Source of the DNA: Gammaproteobacteria bacterium
GTDB lineage: Bacteria > Pseudomonadota > Gammaproteobacteria > Competibacterales > Competibacteraceae
Direction: 5' to 3'
Assembly (NCBI GenBank): GCA_020846135.1
Contig: JADLEK010000064.1
Location: 1-64,000 of the forward strand
DNA: 64,000 nucleotides
Shown: piece after piece, positions 26,334-35,459 of the stretch
Layout: the number at the start of each line of letters is the position of its first letter
Numbering within the stretch: position 1 is the first letter of the stretch
The notes under the pieces: model-generated
Told to the model about the DNA's origin: nothing
Databases searched by the model: none
Seen by the model: only the letters and a program-made list of their open reading frames with translations
Made by a program: the position numbers and the translations under genes

Positions 26334-27611
26334 TCACCGCAACTTCGCCAGCTCCAGCGCCAGCGTCTCCACTGTCGCCACCCGGATGCCCGGCTCCGGC
26401 GGCGTACTGGGCGGGCCGATTACCAGCGCCACCGTTTCCACGCCCTGCCCGCGCAACAGGTTCAACAGTTGCCGGCGTTGCTCATCCCAATCCAGCAGGA
26501 TACAGACGCAGGCGCTCAGCTCGGCGGCATGGTCCGCCACCAATCCAAGCCACGGGGCAAACGGCTGATCGTGGCGCGGCGTCACGCAAGCCAGAATCTC
26601 CAGCAACTGTTCGGTCTGACCCAGACCACGTCCGGCGGTGAAGCAATAAGCCCGGTCGCCGACAAACAGCAGATCCAGCAATGCTTCCGGGCTGCGTTCG
26701 GCGGTCGCAATCGAAGCAGCGGCAGACACTGCGGCTTCAAACCGCGCCTCGTCCACCCCGGCGGCGAAACTGTCCAGCAGCAGGCCGTAGCGCACGAAAA
26801 ACTCGTCCTGAAACTCCTTGACCACCGGTTCGCCGCGCTTGGCGAAACTGCGCCAGTGAATACGGCGCGGCGGATCGCCGGGGCGATAGTCGCGCAGCCC
26901 GACAAATTCATCCTCCTCGCCCACCGATTGCGCCAGATGGACCCCACCGCGCTGATAGCGCCGCCCCTCGTGAAAATGCAGCGGCGGAACCGGGTAGCGG
27001 CGCGGCAGGACCAGCAACCGATCCGGCAGTGGTTGCCGAAACTGCCGGCGTAGCAGGCCCAGCGGATCAGGCCGGGCGAAGCGCAAGGCGGCAAATTCCA
27101 GCCAGCCCCGGCGCAGCGGCGTCAGACTCAGTTCGGTGTCGGTATGGGCGTTCGGAGGCAGGATCGGCAACGGTTGCAGGAGGGCATTCGCGCCCCGCGC
27201 CCAGGCTGACCAGCGGCTCCACTGGCGATAAGTCGGGAATCGGCCCAGGCTGACCGGCGTGGGCGGCGCATCGCGCAATTCGTCAACGATCAATAAATCC
27301 GCTTGCGCCCGGCGGCCCTGATTGGCGAGGTGCAGGCGATAACGCAGCGGCTGGCCGACGGTGGCGAAACGTGGCAATAGTCGGGTGGCGGCGATGGACG
27401 GTTTGCCAAAACGGCTGGCGAGCAGCGCAACGGCAAACAGCACGGTCAGCAGCACAAACAACTGATAGGTCATGCCTTCGCGGGTATTGATCCCGAACGC
27501 GCCCGCTGCGATCCAGCCGCCGGTCAGCCAGCCGCCCAGTGGCGTCAACCGTTGCCGCACTCCGTGGCTAAGCCGGTTGACCTGGCGATAAACCCGCAGC
27601 AACCGGAACAT
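26334..27611 (-). CDS. DUF58 domain protein
   Basis: A 425-residue protein. Two TM helices sit near the N-terminus (GGWLTGGWIAAGAFGI and TYQLFVLLTVLFAVALLA), followed by a periplasmic-type beta segment and the DUF58 core VGLRDYRPGDPPRRIHWRSFAKRG. A vWA-like fold follows (YGLLLDSFAAG). DUF58 proteins work with MoxR ATPases in chaperone-like complexes, but targets are mostly unknown. The ATG at 27611 lies 4 bases after the moxR stop. Confidence 0.92.
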   Translation of the reverse strand: MFRLLRVYRQVNRLSHGVRQRLTPLGGWLTGGWIAAGAFGINTREGMTYQLFVLLTVLFAVALLASRFGKPSIAATRLLPRFATVGQPLRYRLHLANQGRRAQADLLIVDELRDAPPTPVSLGRFPTYRQWSRWSAWARGANALLQPLPILPPNAHTDTELSLTPLRRGWLEFAALRFARPDPLGLLRRQFRQPLPDRLLVLPRRYPVPPLHFHEGRRYQRGGVHLAQSVGEEDEFVGLRDYRPGDPPRRIHWRSFAKRGEPVVKEFQDEFFVRYGLLLDSFAAGVDEARFEAAVSAAASIATAERSPEALLDLLFVGDRAYCFTAGRGLGQTEQLLEILACVTPRHDQPFAPWLGLVADHAAELSACVCILLDWDEQRRQLLNLLRGQGVETVALVIGPPSTPPEPGIRVATVETLALELAKLR

Positions 27612-27615
27612 GGCC

Positions 27616-28545
27616 TTACCCCGGAACCGGAACCTGTTGCAACACATCGCCGACCACCGCCTCGGCGGTCAAGCCGCTGAACCGCGCCTGCGGATCGAGT
27701 TTGAGCCGGTGAGCCAGCACTGCGGTCGCCAGTTCCTGAACATGATCGGGAGTGACGAACTCCAGTCCATCAAACAGCGCCAGCGCCCGGGTGGTCCTCA
27801 TCAGCGCCAGAGAAGCGCGGGGACTAGCCCCCATCGCGACCCCCGGCATGGCGCGGGTCGCCGCCACCAGTTCGACCAGATAGCGGCTAATTTCCTCACT
27901 GATCCGGATCGCGGCGGCAGCGTGGCGTAAATCCGCCAACGCTGCCCGATCCGCACAAGGCCGCAAGGCGTCCAGCGGGTGCCGCTCGCGCTGGGCATTC
28001 AGCATCGCCATTTCCCCGGCCAGATCGGGATAGCCGAGGCCAAAGCGCAACGCGAACCGATCCATCTGCGCTTCCGGCAACGGGTAGGCACCATGAAATT
28101 CAATCGGGTTCTGGGTGGCGATCACGAAAAACCATTCACCCAATTGGCGCTGCTCACCGTCCAGACTGATTTGCCGCTCGCCCATCGCCTCCAGCAAGGC
28201 CGCCTGAGTGCGCGGCGAGGCACGATTGATCTCATCGGCCAGCAACACCTCGGTAAACGCCGGGCCGCGATGCAGCCGGAATTCCTGGCGCTGCGGATCG
28301 AAAATCGACACGCCGAGAATGTCCGAGGGCAGCAGATCGGGGGTGAACTGGATGCGCTGAAATTCGAGGGTCAGGGAGCGGGCAAAGGCTTTAGCTAGCG
28401 TAGTTTTGCCCGTCCCCGGCCGGTCTTCCAGCAGCACATGACCGCCGGCGATGAACGCGGCCAACAGCCAGCGGATCGTGCGACGCTGGCCGATCATGAC
28501 GGTTTCCAGATTGTTCAGCAGGTTTTGGTAAGTTTCGTGGCTCAT
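27616..28545 (-). CDS. MoxR-family AAA+ ATPase
   Basis: A 309-residue protein. The ATG at 28545 gives MSHETYQNLLNNLETVMIGQ, the normal family start. Walker A is EDRPGTGKTTLAKAFA, the MoxR insert FTPDLLPSDILGVSIFD follows, Walker B is VLLADEINRASPRTQAALLEAM, and sensor 1 is FFVIATQNPIE. These ATPases remodel or mature partner proteins together with vWA/DUF58 proteins. It is the first gene of the minus-strand run that ends with tgpA. It is divergent from pdxS. Confidence 0.94.
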   Translation of the reverse strand: MSHETYQNLLNNLETVMIGQRRTIRWLLAAFIAGGHVLLEDRPGTGKTTLAKAFARSLTLEFQRIQFTPDLLPSDILGVSIFDPQRQEFRLHRGPAFTEVLLADEINRASPRTQAALLEAMGERQISLDGEQRQLGEWFFVIATQNPIEFHGAYPLPEAQMDRFALRFGLGYPDLAGEMAMLNAQRERHPLDALRPCADRAALADLRHAAAAIRISEEISRYLVELVAATRAMPGVAMGASPRASLALMRTTRALALFDGLEFVTPDHVQELATAVLAHRLKLDPQARFSGLTAEAVVGDVLQQVPVPG

Positions 28546-28620
28546 GGCGGGCAAGGGCGGGGGAAATGAACGAAGGGCGGCGAACCCGACAAGGTCGTTA
28601 TGCGGCATGAAAACCGATGG

Positions 28621-28629
28621 TGATATACT
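28621..28629 (+). promoter_or_regulatory. possible extended -10 promoter of pdxS
   Basis: TGATATACT matches an extended -10 (TGN plus TATACT). It lies 68 bases before the pdxS start. No good -35 is found 16-18 bases upstream, which extended -10 promoters can tolerate. Confidence 0.4.
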
Positions 28630-28696
28630 TCGCTGTTCTTATGAACCAGCCGGTTCGGGCGGCATGTCACACCACAGCCGCTCCCCTTCATTTTAG

Positions 28697-29590
28697 ATGA
28701 GTACCCGCATGGCAGAGAATCGTTATTTCCTGAACGCGCAACTGGCGCAAATGCTCAAGGGCGGCGTCATCATGGATGTCGTCACCGTGGAACAGGCCCA
28801 AATCGCCCAGGAAGCCGGCGCGGTGGCCGTGATGGCCCTTGAACGGGTTCCAGCGGATATCCGCAAACAGGGCGGGGTGGCGCGGATGTCCGATCCGGGG
28901 CTGATTAAGGCCATCAAGGAAACCGTGACCATCCCGGTCATGGCCAAGGCCCGGATCGGCCATTTCGTCGAAGCGCAAATCCTGCAAGCCCTGAAAATCG
29001 ACTACATCGATGAGAGCGAAGTGCTGACTCCCGCCGATGAGGAATGCCATATCGACAAGACCCGCTTTGATATTCCTTTCGTCTGCGGTGCGCGCAATCT
29101 GGGCGAGGCAGCGCGGCGGATTGCCGAAGGCGCGGCGATGATTCGCACCAAGGGCGAGGCCGGCACCGGCAATGTGGTCGAGGCCGTGCGGCACATGCGG
29201 ACCATGAACCGTGAAATCCGCCAGTTGGTGGGTCTGCCGACTGAAGAGATCATGAGTTTCGCCAAGATCAACGGCATTCCTTACGAACTGGCGTTGGAGA
29301 TCAGAAAGCTGGGCCGGTTGCCGGTGGTCAATTTCGCCGCCGGCGGAATTGCAACGCCTGCTGATGCCGCCTTGATGATGCAACTGGGTTGCGACGGGGT
29401 GTTTGTCGGTTCCGGCATTTTCAAATCCAGCGCTCCAGCGATCCGCGCCCGCGCCATTGTCAAGGCCACTGCTTACTTCAACGATCCGGAGCAACTGCTG
29501 GCCGCGTCCATGGACCTTGGCGAGCCGATGCCGGGCCTGGATGTGGCGAACATGCCCGAATATGAACGGCTGGCCGGACGAGGCTGGTAA
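28697..29590 (+). CDS. pdxS: pyridoxal 5'-phosphate synthase, lyase subunit PdxS
   Basis: A 297-residue TIM-barrel enzyme making PLP from ribose 5-phosphate, glyceraldehyde 3-phosphate and ammonia supplied by PdxT. Signatures are [66 protein letters not shown] with the surrounding [15 protein letters not shown], and the phosphate site [11 protein letters not shown]. The start at 28697 or the ATG at 28709 are both possible, and neither has a clear ribosome site. Its stop overlaps pdxT by one base. This DXP-independent route is the minority pathway in gammaproteobacteria. Confidence 0.97.
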   Translation: MSTRMAENRYFLNAQLAQMLKGGVIMDVVTVEQAQIAQEAGAVAVMALERVPADIRKQGGVARMSDPGLIKAIKETVTIPVMAKARIGHFVEAQILQALKIDYIDESEVLTPADEECHIDKTRFDIPFVCGARNLGEAARRIAEGAAMIRTKGEAGTGNVVEAVRHMRTMNREIRQLVGLPTEEIMSFAKINGIPYELALEIRKLGRLPVVNFAAGGIATPADAALMMQLGCDGVFVGSGIFKSSAPAIRARAIVKATAYFNDPEQLLAASMDLGEPMPGLDVANMPEYERLAGRGW

Positions 29591-30249
29591 TGAGTCCGAC
29601 GGTCGGCGCGATCGGCGTCCTTGATTTGCAGGGCGGAGTGCAAGAACACCTTGATCACCTGCAACGCACTGGCGTCGCAGCCCGGCCGGTTAAGCACGCC
29701 GCTGAACTGGCCGGACTGGCCGGGTTGATCATTCCCGGCGGCGAAAGCACCTGCCTAGCGCGACTGCTGACCATTTTCGGCTTGCGCGCGGCGATTGAGC
29801 AGGCTTATGGCGAAGGTCTGAAACTGTGGGGCACCTGCGCCGGGGCGATTCTGCTGGCGCGGGAGAATGTCGGGGAAGCGCCGTTCTTCGGGCTGATCGA
29901 TATTACGGTCAACCGCAACGCCTTCGGCAGCCAATTGGACAGTTTTCAGTGTGAGGCGCTGGCCCCGGCGGTCGCCCGCGAACCGATTCCGCTGACCTTT
30001 ATCCGCGCGCCCAAAATCGTGCGGATCGGCTCTGACGTGCAAGCGCTGCTGCAAACGGATGACTATGTGGCGGCGGCAGAAGATACGCGGATTCTGGTGA
30101 CGGTGTTCCATCCGGAACTGACGCCGAGCCTGGCCTTTCATCGCTATTTCGCCCGCAAATGCGGCTTGAGTGTGGCCGAGGCGGATGATGCAGGTCTCGA
30201 TCCCGGCTGGACCCCGCTCAGTTGGACCCGCTTTACTCCGCACGCCTGA
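29590..30249 (+). CDS. pdxT: pyridoxal 5'-phosphate synthase, glutaminase subunit PdxT
   Basis: A 219-residue class I glutamine amidotransferase that passes ammonia to PdxS. The triad is visible as Cys in LWGTCAGAILLA, His in VFHPELTPS and the neighbouring Glu. GLIIPGGESTCLARLL is the oxyanion segment and GVLDLQGGVQEHL the usual start. The TAATG junction overlaps the pdxS stop, so the subunits are translationally coupled. It is slightly longer than typical (about 190-200) owing to a C-terminal tail. Confidence 0.96.
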   Translation: MSPTVGAIGVLDLQGGVQEHLDHLQRTGVAARPVKHAAELAGLAGLIIPGGESTCLARLLTIFGLRAAIEQAYGEGLKLWGTCAGAILLARENVGEAPFFGLIDITVNRNAFGSQLDSFQCEALAPAVAREPIPLTFIRAPKIVRIGSDVQALLQTDDYVAAAEDTRILVTVFHPELTPSLAFHRYFARKCGLSVAEADDAGLDPGWTPLSWTRFTPHA

Positions 30250-30268
30250 TTTTCCGCACCGCCGACGG

Positions 30269-30282
30269 CTTCGAACCACCCC
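30269..30282 (-). repeat. tail remnant of the interspersed palindromic repeat
   Basis: On the minus strand this reads GGGGTGGTTCGAAG, identical to the tail of the copies at 6031 and 22519. The hairpin part is absent. It lies in the 36-base gap between pdxT and cobO, just before the cobO start. At only 14 bases, chance is possible but unlikely. Confidence 0.5.
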
Positions 30283-30285
30283 AAT

Positions 30286-30888
30286 ATGTTTGCCGATGAC
30301 GCCGACCACGCCCGCCTGACCGCTCGCCGCAAAGCGGGTTATGAGCGCAAGCAGGCCCGCGCCACTCTTGAAAAGGGTCTGCTGATCGTTTACACCGGTC
30401 CCGGCAAAGGCAAAACCACCGCCGCATTCGGTATGGCGCTGCGAGCCATCGGCCACGGCATGTCGGTTGGCATCATCCAGTTCATCAAGAGCGATCAGGA
30501 CAGCGCCGAACGACTGGCGCTGAGCCGCTTTGAGAACGTGGATTTTCAAACGATGGGTGAGGGATTCACCTGGCAGACCCAGGATCGGGAGCGGGATATG
30601 GCTGCCGCCGGGCGGGCCTGGCTTGAAGTGGAGCGAATGATCAACGATCCGCGTTACGCACTAGTGATTCTGGATGAACTGAATCCAGTGCTGAACTACG
30701 GCTATCTGGATTTGTCTCGGGTGCTGGAAACATGCTGCCAGCGCCGCTCGGATCTGCATCTGGTGGTCACCGGTCGTCATGCTCCGCCGGCGCTGGTAGA
30801 ATTAGCCGATCTGGTGAGTGAGATTCGCGCCGTCAAGCATCCTTACCGGGAGCAGGGCGTTAAAGCACAACCGGGTATTGAATTCTGA
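30286..30888 (+). CDS. cobO: cob(I)alamin adenosyltransferase (CobO/BtuR type)
   Basis: A 200-residue ATP:corrinoid adenosyltransferase forming the Co-C bond of adenosylcobalamin from salvaged or newly made corrinoids. It has a basic N-terminal extension, the P-loop VYTGPGKGKTTAAFGMALRA, QFIKSDQDSAE, ALVILDELNPVLNYGYLD and the C-terminal VTGRHAPPALVELADLVSEI. Length fits the family. No other cobalamin genes are nearby. It is convergent with lolA, 28 bases away, with no obvious terminator between. Confidence 0.95.
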   Translation: MFADDADHARLTARRKAGYERKQARATLEKGLLIVYTGPGKGKTTAAFGMALRAIGHGMSVGIIQFIKSDQDSAERLALSRFENVDFQTMGEGFTWQTQDRERDMAAAGRAWLEVERMINDPRYALVILDELNPVLNYGYLDLSRVLETCCQRRSDLHLVVTGRHAPPALVELADLVSEIRAVKHPYREQGVKAQPGIEF

Positions 30889-30916
30889 GTATTCAGCGTC
30901 TAACTGGCTGCACTGC

Positions 30917-31537
30917 TCAACCCGCATCGCCCACCACATCCACGCCGGGCGGCGGAGTAAATTTCAACAGCGCCGGATCGAGCGTCGGATTCCGCTCCAG
31001 TTTCTGAAAATCCAACCGGGTGCGCTGGCCAAAGCTGTCTTCCAGTTCCAGACTGACCAGCGCATCGCCCTTGAACGCCACCCGCAGCAAGCGAAATTCC
31101 GGTTGTGGCTGGCGGGGCGTCAGGTCATACCAGTTCAAGTCGTCCTGCTGGCGAACCGCGCCAACGGTAAAGGAATCCTCAATCGGCGCAGCGCCGCTCA
31201 GCAACGCCAGCGGGGTTGAACCCAGCGCCTGATCGAGTTTGCGAACCGTCACTTGCGCCAGATCAACATCATAGGTCCAGATCCGATCGCCATCAGCAAC
31301 GATCACCTGCTTAGCCGGTTTCTGGTAATCCCAGCGGAACTTGCCGGGTTTCTGCATCAGCATCTGGCCGCTGGAGCTTTGCACTAGCTGCGAACGCTCA
31401 TCGAGTACCCTCTGGATAAAATCAGCACGCAACGTGCGCAAGTCCTGAAAATAACGTTGCACCGGCCCGGGCGATGCCGCCCAGAGTGGCGGTATTAGCA
31501 ACAGCATCCCGATTAACAATAGCCATTGTCGTTTCAT
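30917..31537 (-). CDS. lolA: outer-membrane lipoprotein carrier LolA
   Basis: A 206-residue periplasmic chaperone that takes lipoproteins from LolCDE to LolB. The signal peptide is MKRQWLLLIGMLLLIPPLWA. The half-barrel region includes YFQDLRTLRADFIQRVLDE, SGQMLMQKPGKFRWDY and DGDRIWTYDVDLAQV. GGGAG lies 7 bases before the start. It follows yejB by 26 bases on the same strand, so it may be read through from yejAB. In many relatives lolA sits directly after ftsK; here the two are about 15 kb apart. Confidence 0.93.
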   Translation of the reverse strand: MKRQWLLLIGMLLLIPPLWAASPGPVQRYFQDLRTLRADFIQRVLDERSQLVQSSSGQMLMQKPGKFRWDYQKPAKQVIVADGDRIWTYDVDLAQVTVRKLDQALGSTPLALLSGAAPIEDSFTVGAVRQQDDLNWYDLTPRQPQPEFRLLRVAFKGDALVSLELEDSFGQRTRLDFQKLERNPTLDPALLKFTPPPGVDVVGDAG

Positions 31538-31563
31538 ATTGCGCTCCCACGGGAATCCATCAA

Positions 31564-32670
31564 TTATCCACTCCGCGCTGAAAAATCAATGCGCGGATCA
31601 ACCAGGCGATAAGTCAGATCACTGATCAGATTCAGCAACAATCCGATCAGGCTGAACATATAGAGCGTTCCGAACATCACCGGATAGTCGCGTTTCATTA
31701 CCGCTTCAAATCCGAGCAATCCCAGACCGTCCAAGGAAAAAATCACTTCAATCAGCAGCGAACCAGTGAATAACATGCCCACCAGCGTTGCTGGAAAGCC
31801 GGCAATCACCAACAACATCGCATTACGGAATACATGCCTATATAAAACCTGCCGCTCATTTAAACCCTTGGCGCGAGCAGTCATCACATACTGCTTGTTA
31901 ACCTCATCCATAAATGAATTTTTGGTCAGCATCGTCAGCGAAGCAAACCCGCCAATGACCATGGCTGTCACTGGCAAGGTTAAATGCCAGAAATAATCAA
32001 TGATCCGCGCCGGCCAACTCAAATCTGCCCAGTTATCGGACACTAATCCTCGCAATGGAAACCAGTCAAAATAGCGCCCGCCGGCGAATACAATAACCAG
32101 CAGAATAGCGAACAGAAATGCTGGGATGGCATAGCCGATAATAATCGCGGCGCTAGTCATAACATCGAACCGGGAGCCATCCTGAACAGCCTTGGCAATC
32201 CCCAATGGCACCGAGATCAAATAAATCAGCAGTGTACTCCAGACTCCAATAGAAATGGAGACCGGCAATTTATCCAGCACCAAATCCAGCACCTTGCGGT
32301 CGCGGAAATAGCTTTTGCCAAGATCAAAACTCAGGTAATCCCGCACCATTAACCCAAAGCGCACATAAGCCGGTTTATCAAAACCAAATTGGCGGTTGAG
32401 TTCAGCAATAAAGGCCGGATCGAGTCCCTGTGCGCCGCGATAGGCGCTATTGCCGCTGGAATTTTGCCCCGAGGTGTTGCTTCGACCGGCTTCCACGCCT
32501 TCGCCGCCGCCCACCCGGGCGGTAGCGGAGACGGCGGTATTTTTGAGTTGCGCCAGTAATTGCTCGACCGGCCCGCCGGGCGCAATCTGCACAATAAAAA
32601 AGTTAATAGCAATGATTCCAATGAGTGTCACTGGAATCAACGCCAAGCGATGTAGCAGATAAACAAACAT
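31564..32670 (-). CDS. yejB: peptide-type ABC transporter permease YejB
   Basis: A 368-residue inner-membrane permease with about six TM helices and the DppB/OppB-type beginning [19 protein letters not shown]. The periplasmic insertion ([25 protein letters not shown]) and the EAA-like loop [20 protein letters not shown] are typical. In Escherichia coli YejABEF imports microcin C and oligopeptides. It starts 9 bases after yejA. The expected second permease (yejE) and ATPase (yejF) do not follow, because lolA comes next. Confidence 0.93.
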   Translation of the reverse strand: MFVYLLHRLALIPVTLIGIIAINFFIVQIAPGGPVEQLLAQLKNTAVSATARVGGGEGVEAGRSNTSGQNSSGNSAYRGAQGLDPAFIAELNRQFGFDKPAYVRFGLMVRDYLSFDLGKSYFRDRKVLDLVLDKLPVSISIGVWSTLLIYLISVPLGIAKAVQDGSRFDVMTSAAIIIGYAIPAFLFAILLVIVFAGGRYFDWFPLRGLVSDNWADLSWPARIIDYFWHLTLPVTAMVIGGFASLTMLTKNSFMDEVNKQYVMTARAKGLNERQVLYRHVFRNAMLLVIAGFPATLVGMLFTGSLLIEVIFSLDGLGLLGFEAVMKRDYPVMFGTLYMFSLIGLLLNLISDLTYRLVDPRIDFSARSG

Positions 32671-32679
32671 GGCGCTAAT

Positions 32680-34533
32680 TTACGGCTGTTCGCCGACTTT
32701 GCGCCCAGCCAGCGCCGCATTCTTGGCCGGATCAATCCACCAGGCGTTCAATTGCACACCCTGCAATGGCGTCACCGCTGGATAGCCAAACTTATTCCAC
32801 AAAACCAACCGGTCATAAGCAATGTGCCAATGTGGAATGACCAGATAACTCCATTGCAGCGCCCGATCCAACGCCCGGGTTCGGGTTACCAGACTGGCGC
32901 GATCCGGGGCGGCAACCAATTGCTCCACGAGTTTATCCACCGCCGGATTTTTCAGGCCAGACAAATTGCGACTGGCCGGCTGATCCGCCGCCGCGCTGCT
33001 CCAGAATTCGCGCTGTTCATTGCCCGGTGACAGCGATTGGCCCCAGACATTGACGGCCATGTCGAAATCGAAATCGCGCATCCGGTTCTCATACTGCGCC
33101 GAATCCACATTGCGCACGGTCATTTCAATGCCCAACCGCTCCAGATTGCGGGCGAACGGCAGTCCAATTCGCTCCCAGGTTGGCTCGGCGATCAACAGTT
33201 CAAAGCGGAAGGGTTCACCAGTTTTAGCGTTGACTAGCTTCCGATCCTTAAACACCCAACCGGCTTCCTGCAATAATTGCAGCGCTTTCTGAAAATTGGC
33301 GCGGAGTTGGGCATCATCATTCGCCGTCGGCGGTTCATAAGCGGCCGTAAAGACCTCCGGCGGCAATTCTTTACGCAACGGCTCCAATAGCGCCAATTCC
33401 TCCGGCGATGGCAAACCACGGGCCGCCAGTTCGGAATTATCGAAATAGCTGCGGGTGCGCGTGTACTGACCGAAAAACAGATTGCGGTTACTCCACTCGA
33501 AATCAAAGGCATAGGCCAGCGCCTGACGCACCTTGGGGTCCTGGAACAACGGTCGGCGCAGATTGAAGGCGAAACCTTGCATCCCCGCAGGTAACTGCCT
33601 GGGGAAGGTGATTTTTTTCACCCAGCCCTGAGTGAGCGCCGGAAAATCGTAACCGGTCGCCCACAGCTTGGAATTATTCTCGATCCGCAAGTCGTAAGCG
33701 CCGGCCTTGAATGCTTCCAGCGCGACATTGGCGTCACGGTAGTAGTCATAACGCAGCCGATCGATGTTGTTCTGACCCCGGTTGACCGGCAACTCCTTGC
33801 CCCAGTAATTCTCATCGCGCTGATAGACGATAAAACGGCCTGGCTCAAATTTCTCAATCCGGTATGGGCCACTGCTAACGGGAATCTCCAGTGTCGTAGC
33901 AGCAAAATCCCGATTTTCCCAGTACTTTTTCGACAGTACCGGCATCTGGCCAATAATCAGCGGCAATTCCTGATTCTCGCCGGGCGCGAAGGTGAACTTG
34001 ATCTGCCGCTCGCTGATCTTCTCAGCCTTGGCGACATTCACATAATAAAAACGGAAAGATGGGCTGCCTTTAGTCTTCAAGGTCTCGAATGAAAACAGCA
34101 CATCATCGGCAGTAACCGGACTGCCATCGTGAAATTTCGCCTGTGGCCGAAGCGTAAACGTGACTGAACTCCGATCTTCGGAGACATTCACGCTCTCCGC
34201 GATTAACCCGTATTCGCTGAACGGTTCGTCGGCGCTGCTCATCAACAGGCTCTCGAACAACTGGCCGATGCCGACCACTTGTTCACCCTTGATGTTAAAC
34301 GGGTTAAAGGTATCGAAACTGCCGATTGCAGCAAAGCGCGCCTCCCCGCCCTTGGGCGCATCAGGATTGACGTAATCGAAATGCGGAAAGTCCGGCCCAT
34401 ATTTCAGTTGCCCGTGCAGGGCGATCCCATGCGCTGGCGCGGCCCAAGCGCCAGTTGCGACCGACAGGCTGCTCAAGCAGCCCAATACGCCAGCCAGCAA
34501 CCACCGGGGAAAACGGAATTTTGCGTGATTCAT
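32680..34533 (-). CDS. yejA: peptide-binding protein YejA
   Basis: A 617-residue SBP_bac_5 periplasmic binding protein. The ATG at 34533 has AAGGAT 7 bases upstream and gives the signal peptide MNHAKFRFPRWLLAGVLGCL with cleavage near WAAPAHG. The longer 678-residue frame would have no signal peptide. Family blocks are HFDYVNPDAPKGGEARFAAI, GTFNPF-like FDTFNPFNIKGE, VTFTLRPQAKFHDGSPVTADDV and FDFDMAVNVWGQSLSPGNEQ. It delivers oligopeptides to YejB. Confidence 0.94.
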   Translation of the reverse strand: MNHAKFRFPRWLLAGVLGCLSSLSVATGAWAAPAHGIALHGQLKYGPDFPHFDYVNPDAPKGGEARFAAIGSFDTFNPFNIKGEQVVGIGQLFESLLMSSADEPFSEYGLIAESVNVSEDRSSVTFTLRPQAKFHDGSPVTADDVLFSFETLKTKGSPSFRFYYVNVAKAEKISERQIKFTFAPGENQELPLIIGQMPVLSKKYWENRDFAATTLEIPVSSGPYRIEKFEPGRFIVYQRDENYWGKELPVNRGQNNIDRLRYDYYRDANVALEAFKAGAYDLRIENNSKLWATGYDFPALTQGWVKKITFPRQLPAGMQGFAFNLRRPLFQDPKVRQALAYAFDFEWSNRNLFFGQYTRTRSYFDNSELAARGLPSPEELALLEPLRKELPPEVFTAAYEPPTANDDAQLRANFQKALQLLQEAGWVFKDRKLVNAKTGEPFRFELLIAEPTWERIGLPFARNLERLGIEMTVRNVDSAQYENRMRDFDFDMAVNVWGQSLSPGNEQREFWSSAAADQPASRNLSGLKNPAVDKLVEQLVAAPDRASLVTRTRALDRALQWSYLVIPHWHIAYDRLVLWNKFGYPAVTPLQGVQLNAWWIDPAKNAALAGRKVGEQP

Positions 34534-34603
34534 GCAGTATCCTTTACAGTTCGTCGCTTCAATAACCCGTCTAAACGATACCAAATCCTGAAAGGAGTTC
34601 ATT

Positions 34604-35392
34604 ATGGGCTTTCTCACCGGCAAACGCGCCCTGATTGTCGGGGTCGCCAGCAACCGTTCCATCGCCTGGGGCATCGCCGAGGCCATGCGCCGGGAAGGCG
34701 CTGATCTGGCTTTCACCTATCAGAACGACAAGCTCAAGCCCCGCGTCGAAAAAATGGCTGCCGAACTGGGCAGCGCCATCACCTTGCCCTGCGATGTGGA
34801 AAGCGACACCGAGATCGCCGCCGTGTTTGAAGCGCTCAAATCGCCCTGGGCGGACGGGCTGGATATTGTGGTGCATTCGGTGGCTTATGCGCCGCGTGAG
34901 GCGCTGGAGGGCGATTATCTGGAGGGGATCAGCCGCGAAAATTTCCGCATCGCGCACGACATCAGTTCCTACAGCTTTGCGGCGTTGGCCAAGGCGGCCC
35001 GGCCCATGCTGCAAGGCCGACGGGGATCGTTGATCACCATGACCTATCTAGGCGGAGTGCGGGCGGTGCCGAACTACAACGTCATGGGACTCGCCAAAGC
35101 CAGTCTGGACGCCAATGTCCGCTATCTAGCGCAGACCCTGGGGCCGGAAGGGATCCGGGTCAACGCCATTTCCGCCGGGCCGATTCGCACCCTGGCGGCC
35201 TCCGGGATCAAGAACTTCCGCAAGATGCTGGAGACCTTTGAACACCTGGCTCCGCTGCGAAAATGTGTGACCATTGAAGAAGTGGGCAATGCAGCGGCGT
35301 TTTTGTGTTCCGATCTGGCCGCCGGCATTACTGGCGAAATTCTGTATGTAGACGGTGGCTTTAATACCATCGCGCCGGGAGCCATGGCGTAG
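34604..35392 (+). CDS. fabI: enoyl-[acyl-carrier-protein] reductase (NADH) FabI
   Basis: A 262-residue short-chain dehydrogenase reducing trans-2-enoyl-ACP in fatty acid elongation, and the target of triclosan. It opens [20 protein letters not shown] with the cofactor-binding motif. [15 protein letters not shown] and the catalytic pattern [20 protein letters not shown] (Tyr, six residues, Lys) follow, with the C-terminal [19 protein letters not shown] lies 8 bases before the start. It is divergent from yejA and convergent with ppiD. Confidence 0.97.
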   Translation: MGFLTGKRALIVGVASNRSIAWGIAEAMRREGADLAFTYQNDKLKPRVEKMAAELGSAITLPCDVESDTEIAAVFEALKSPWADGLDIVVHSVAYAPREALEGDYLEGISRENFRIAHDISSYSFAALAKAARPMLQGRRGSLITMTYLGGVRAVPNYNVMGLAKASLDANVRYLAQTLGPEGIRVNAISAGPIRTLAASGIKNFRKMLETFEHLAPLRKCVTIEEVGNAAAFLCSDLAAGITGEILYVDGGFNTIAPGAMA

Positions 35393-35459
35393 CGCGTTCG
35401 CCACTAACGCCACAACTCTTCTCCCTATCGCCCGCCAGCGCGAGCGAGGGGGAATCTCC

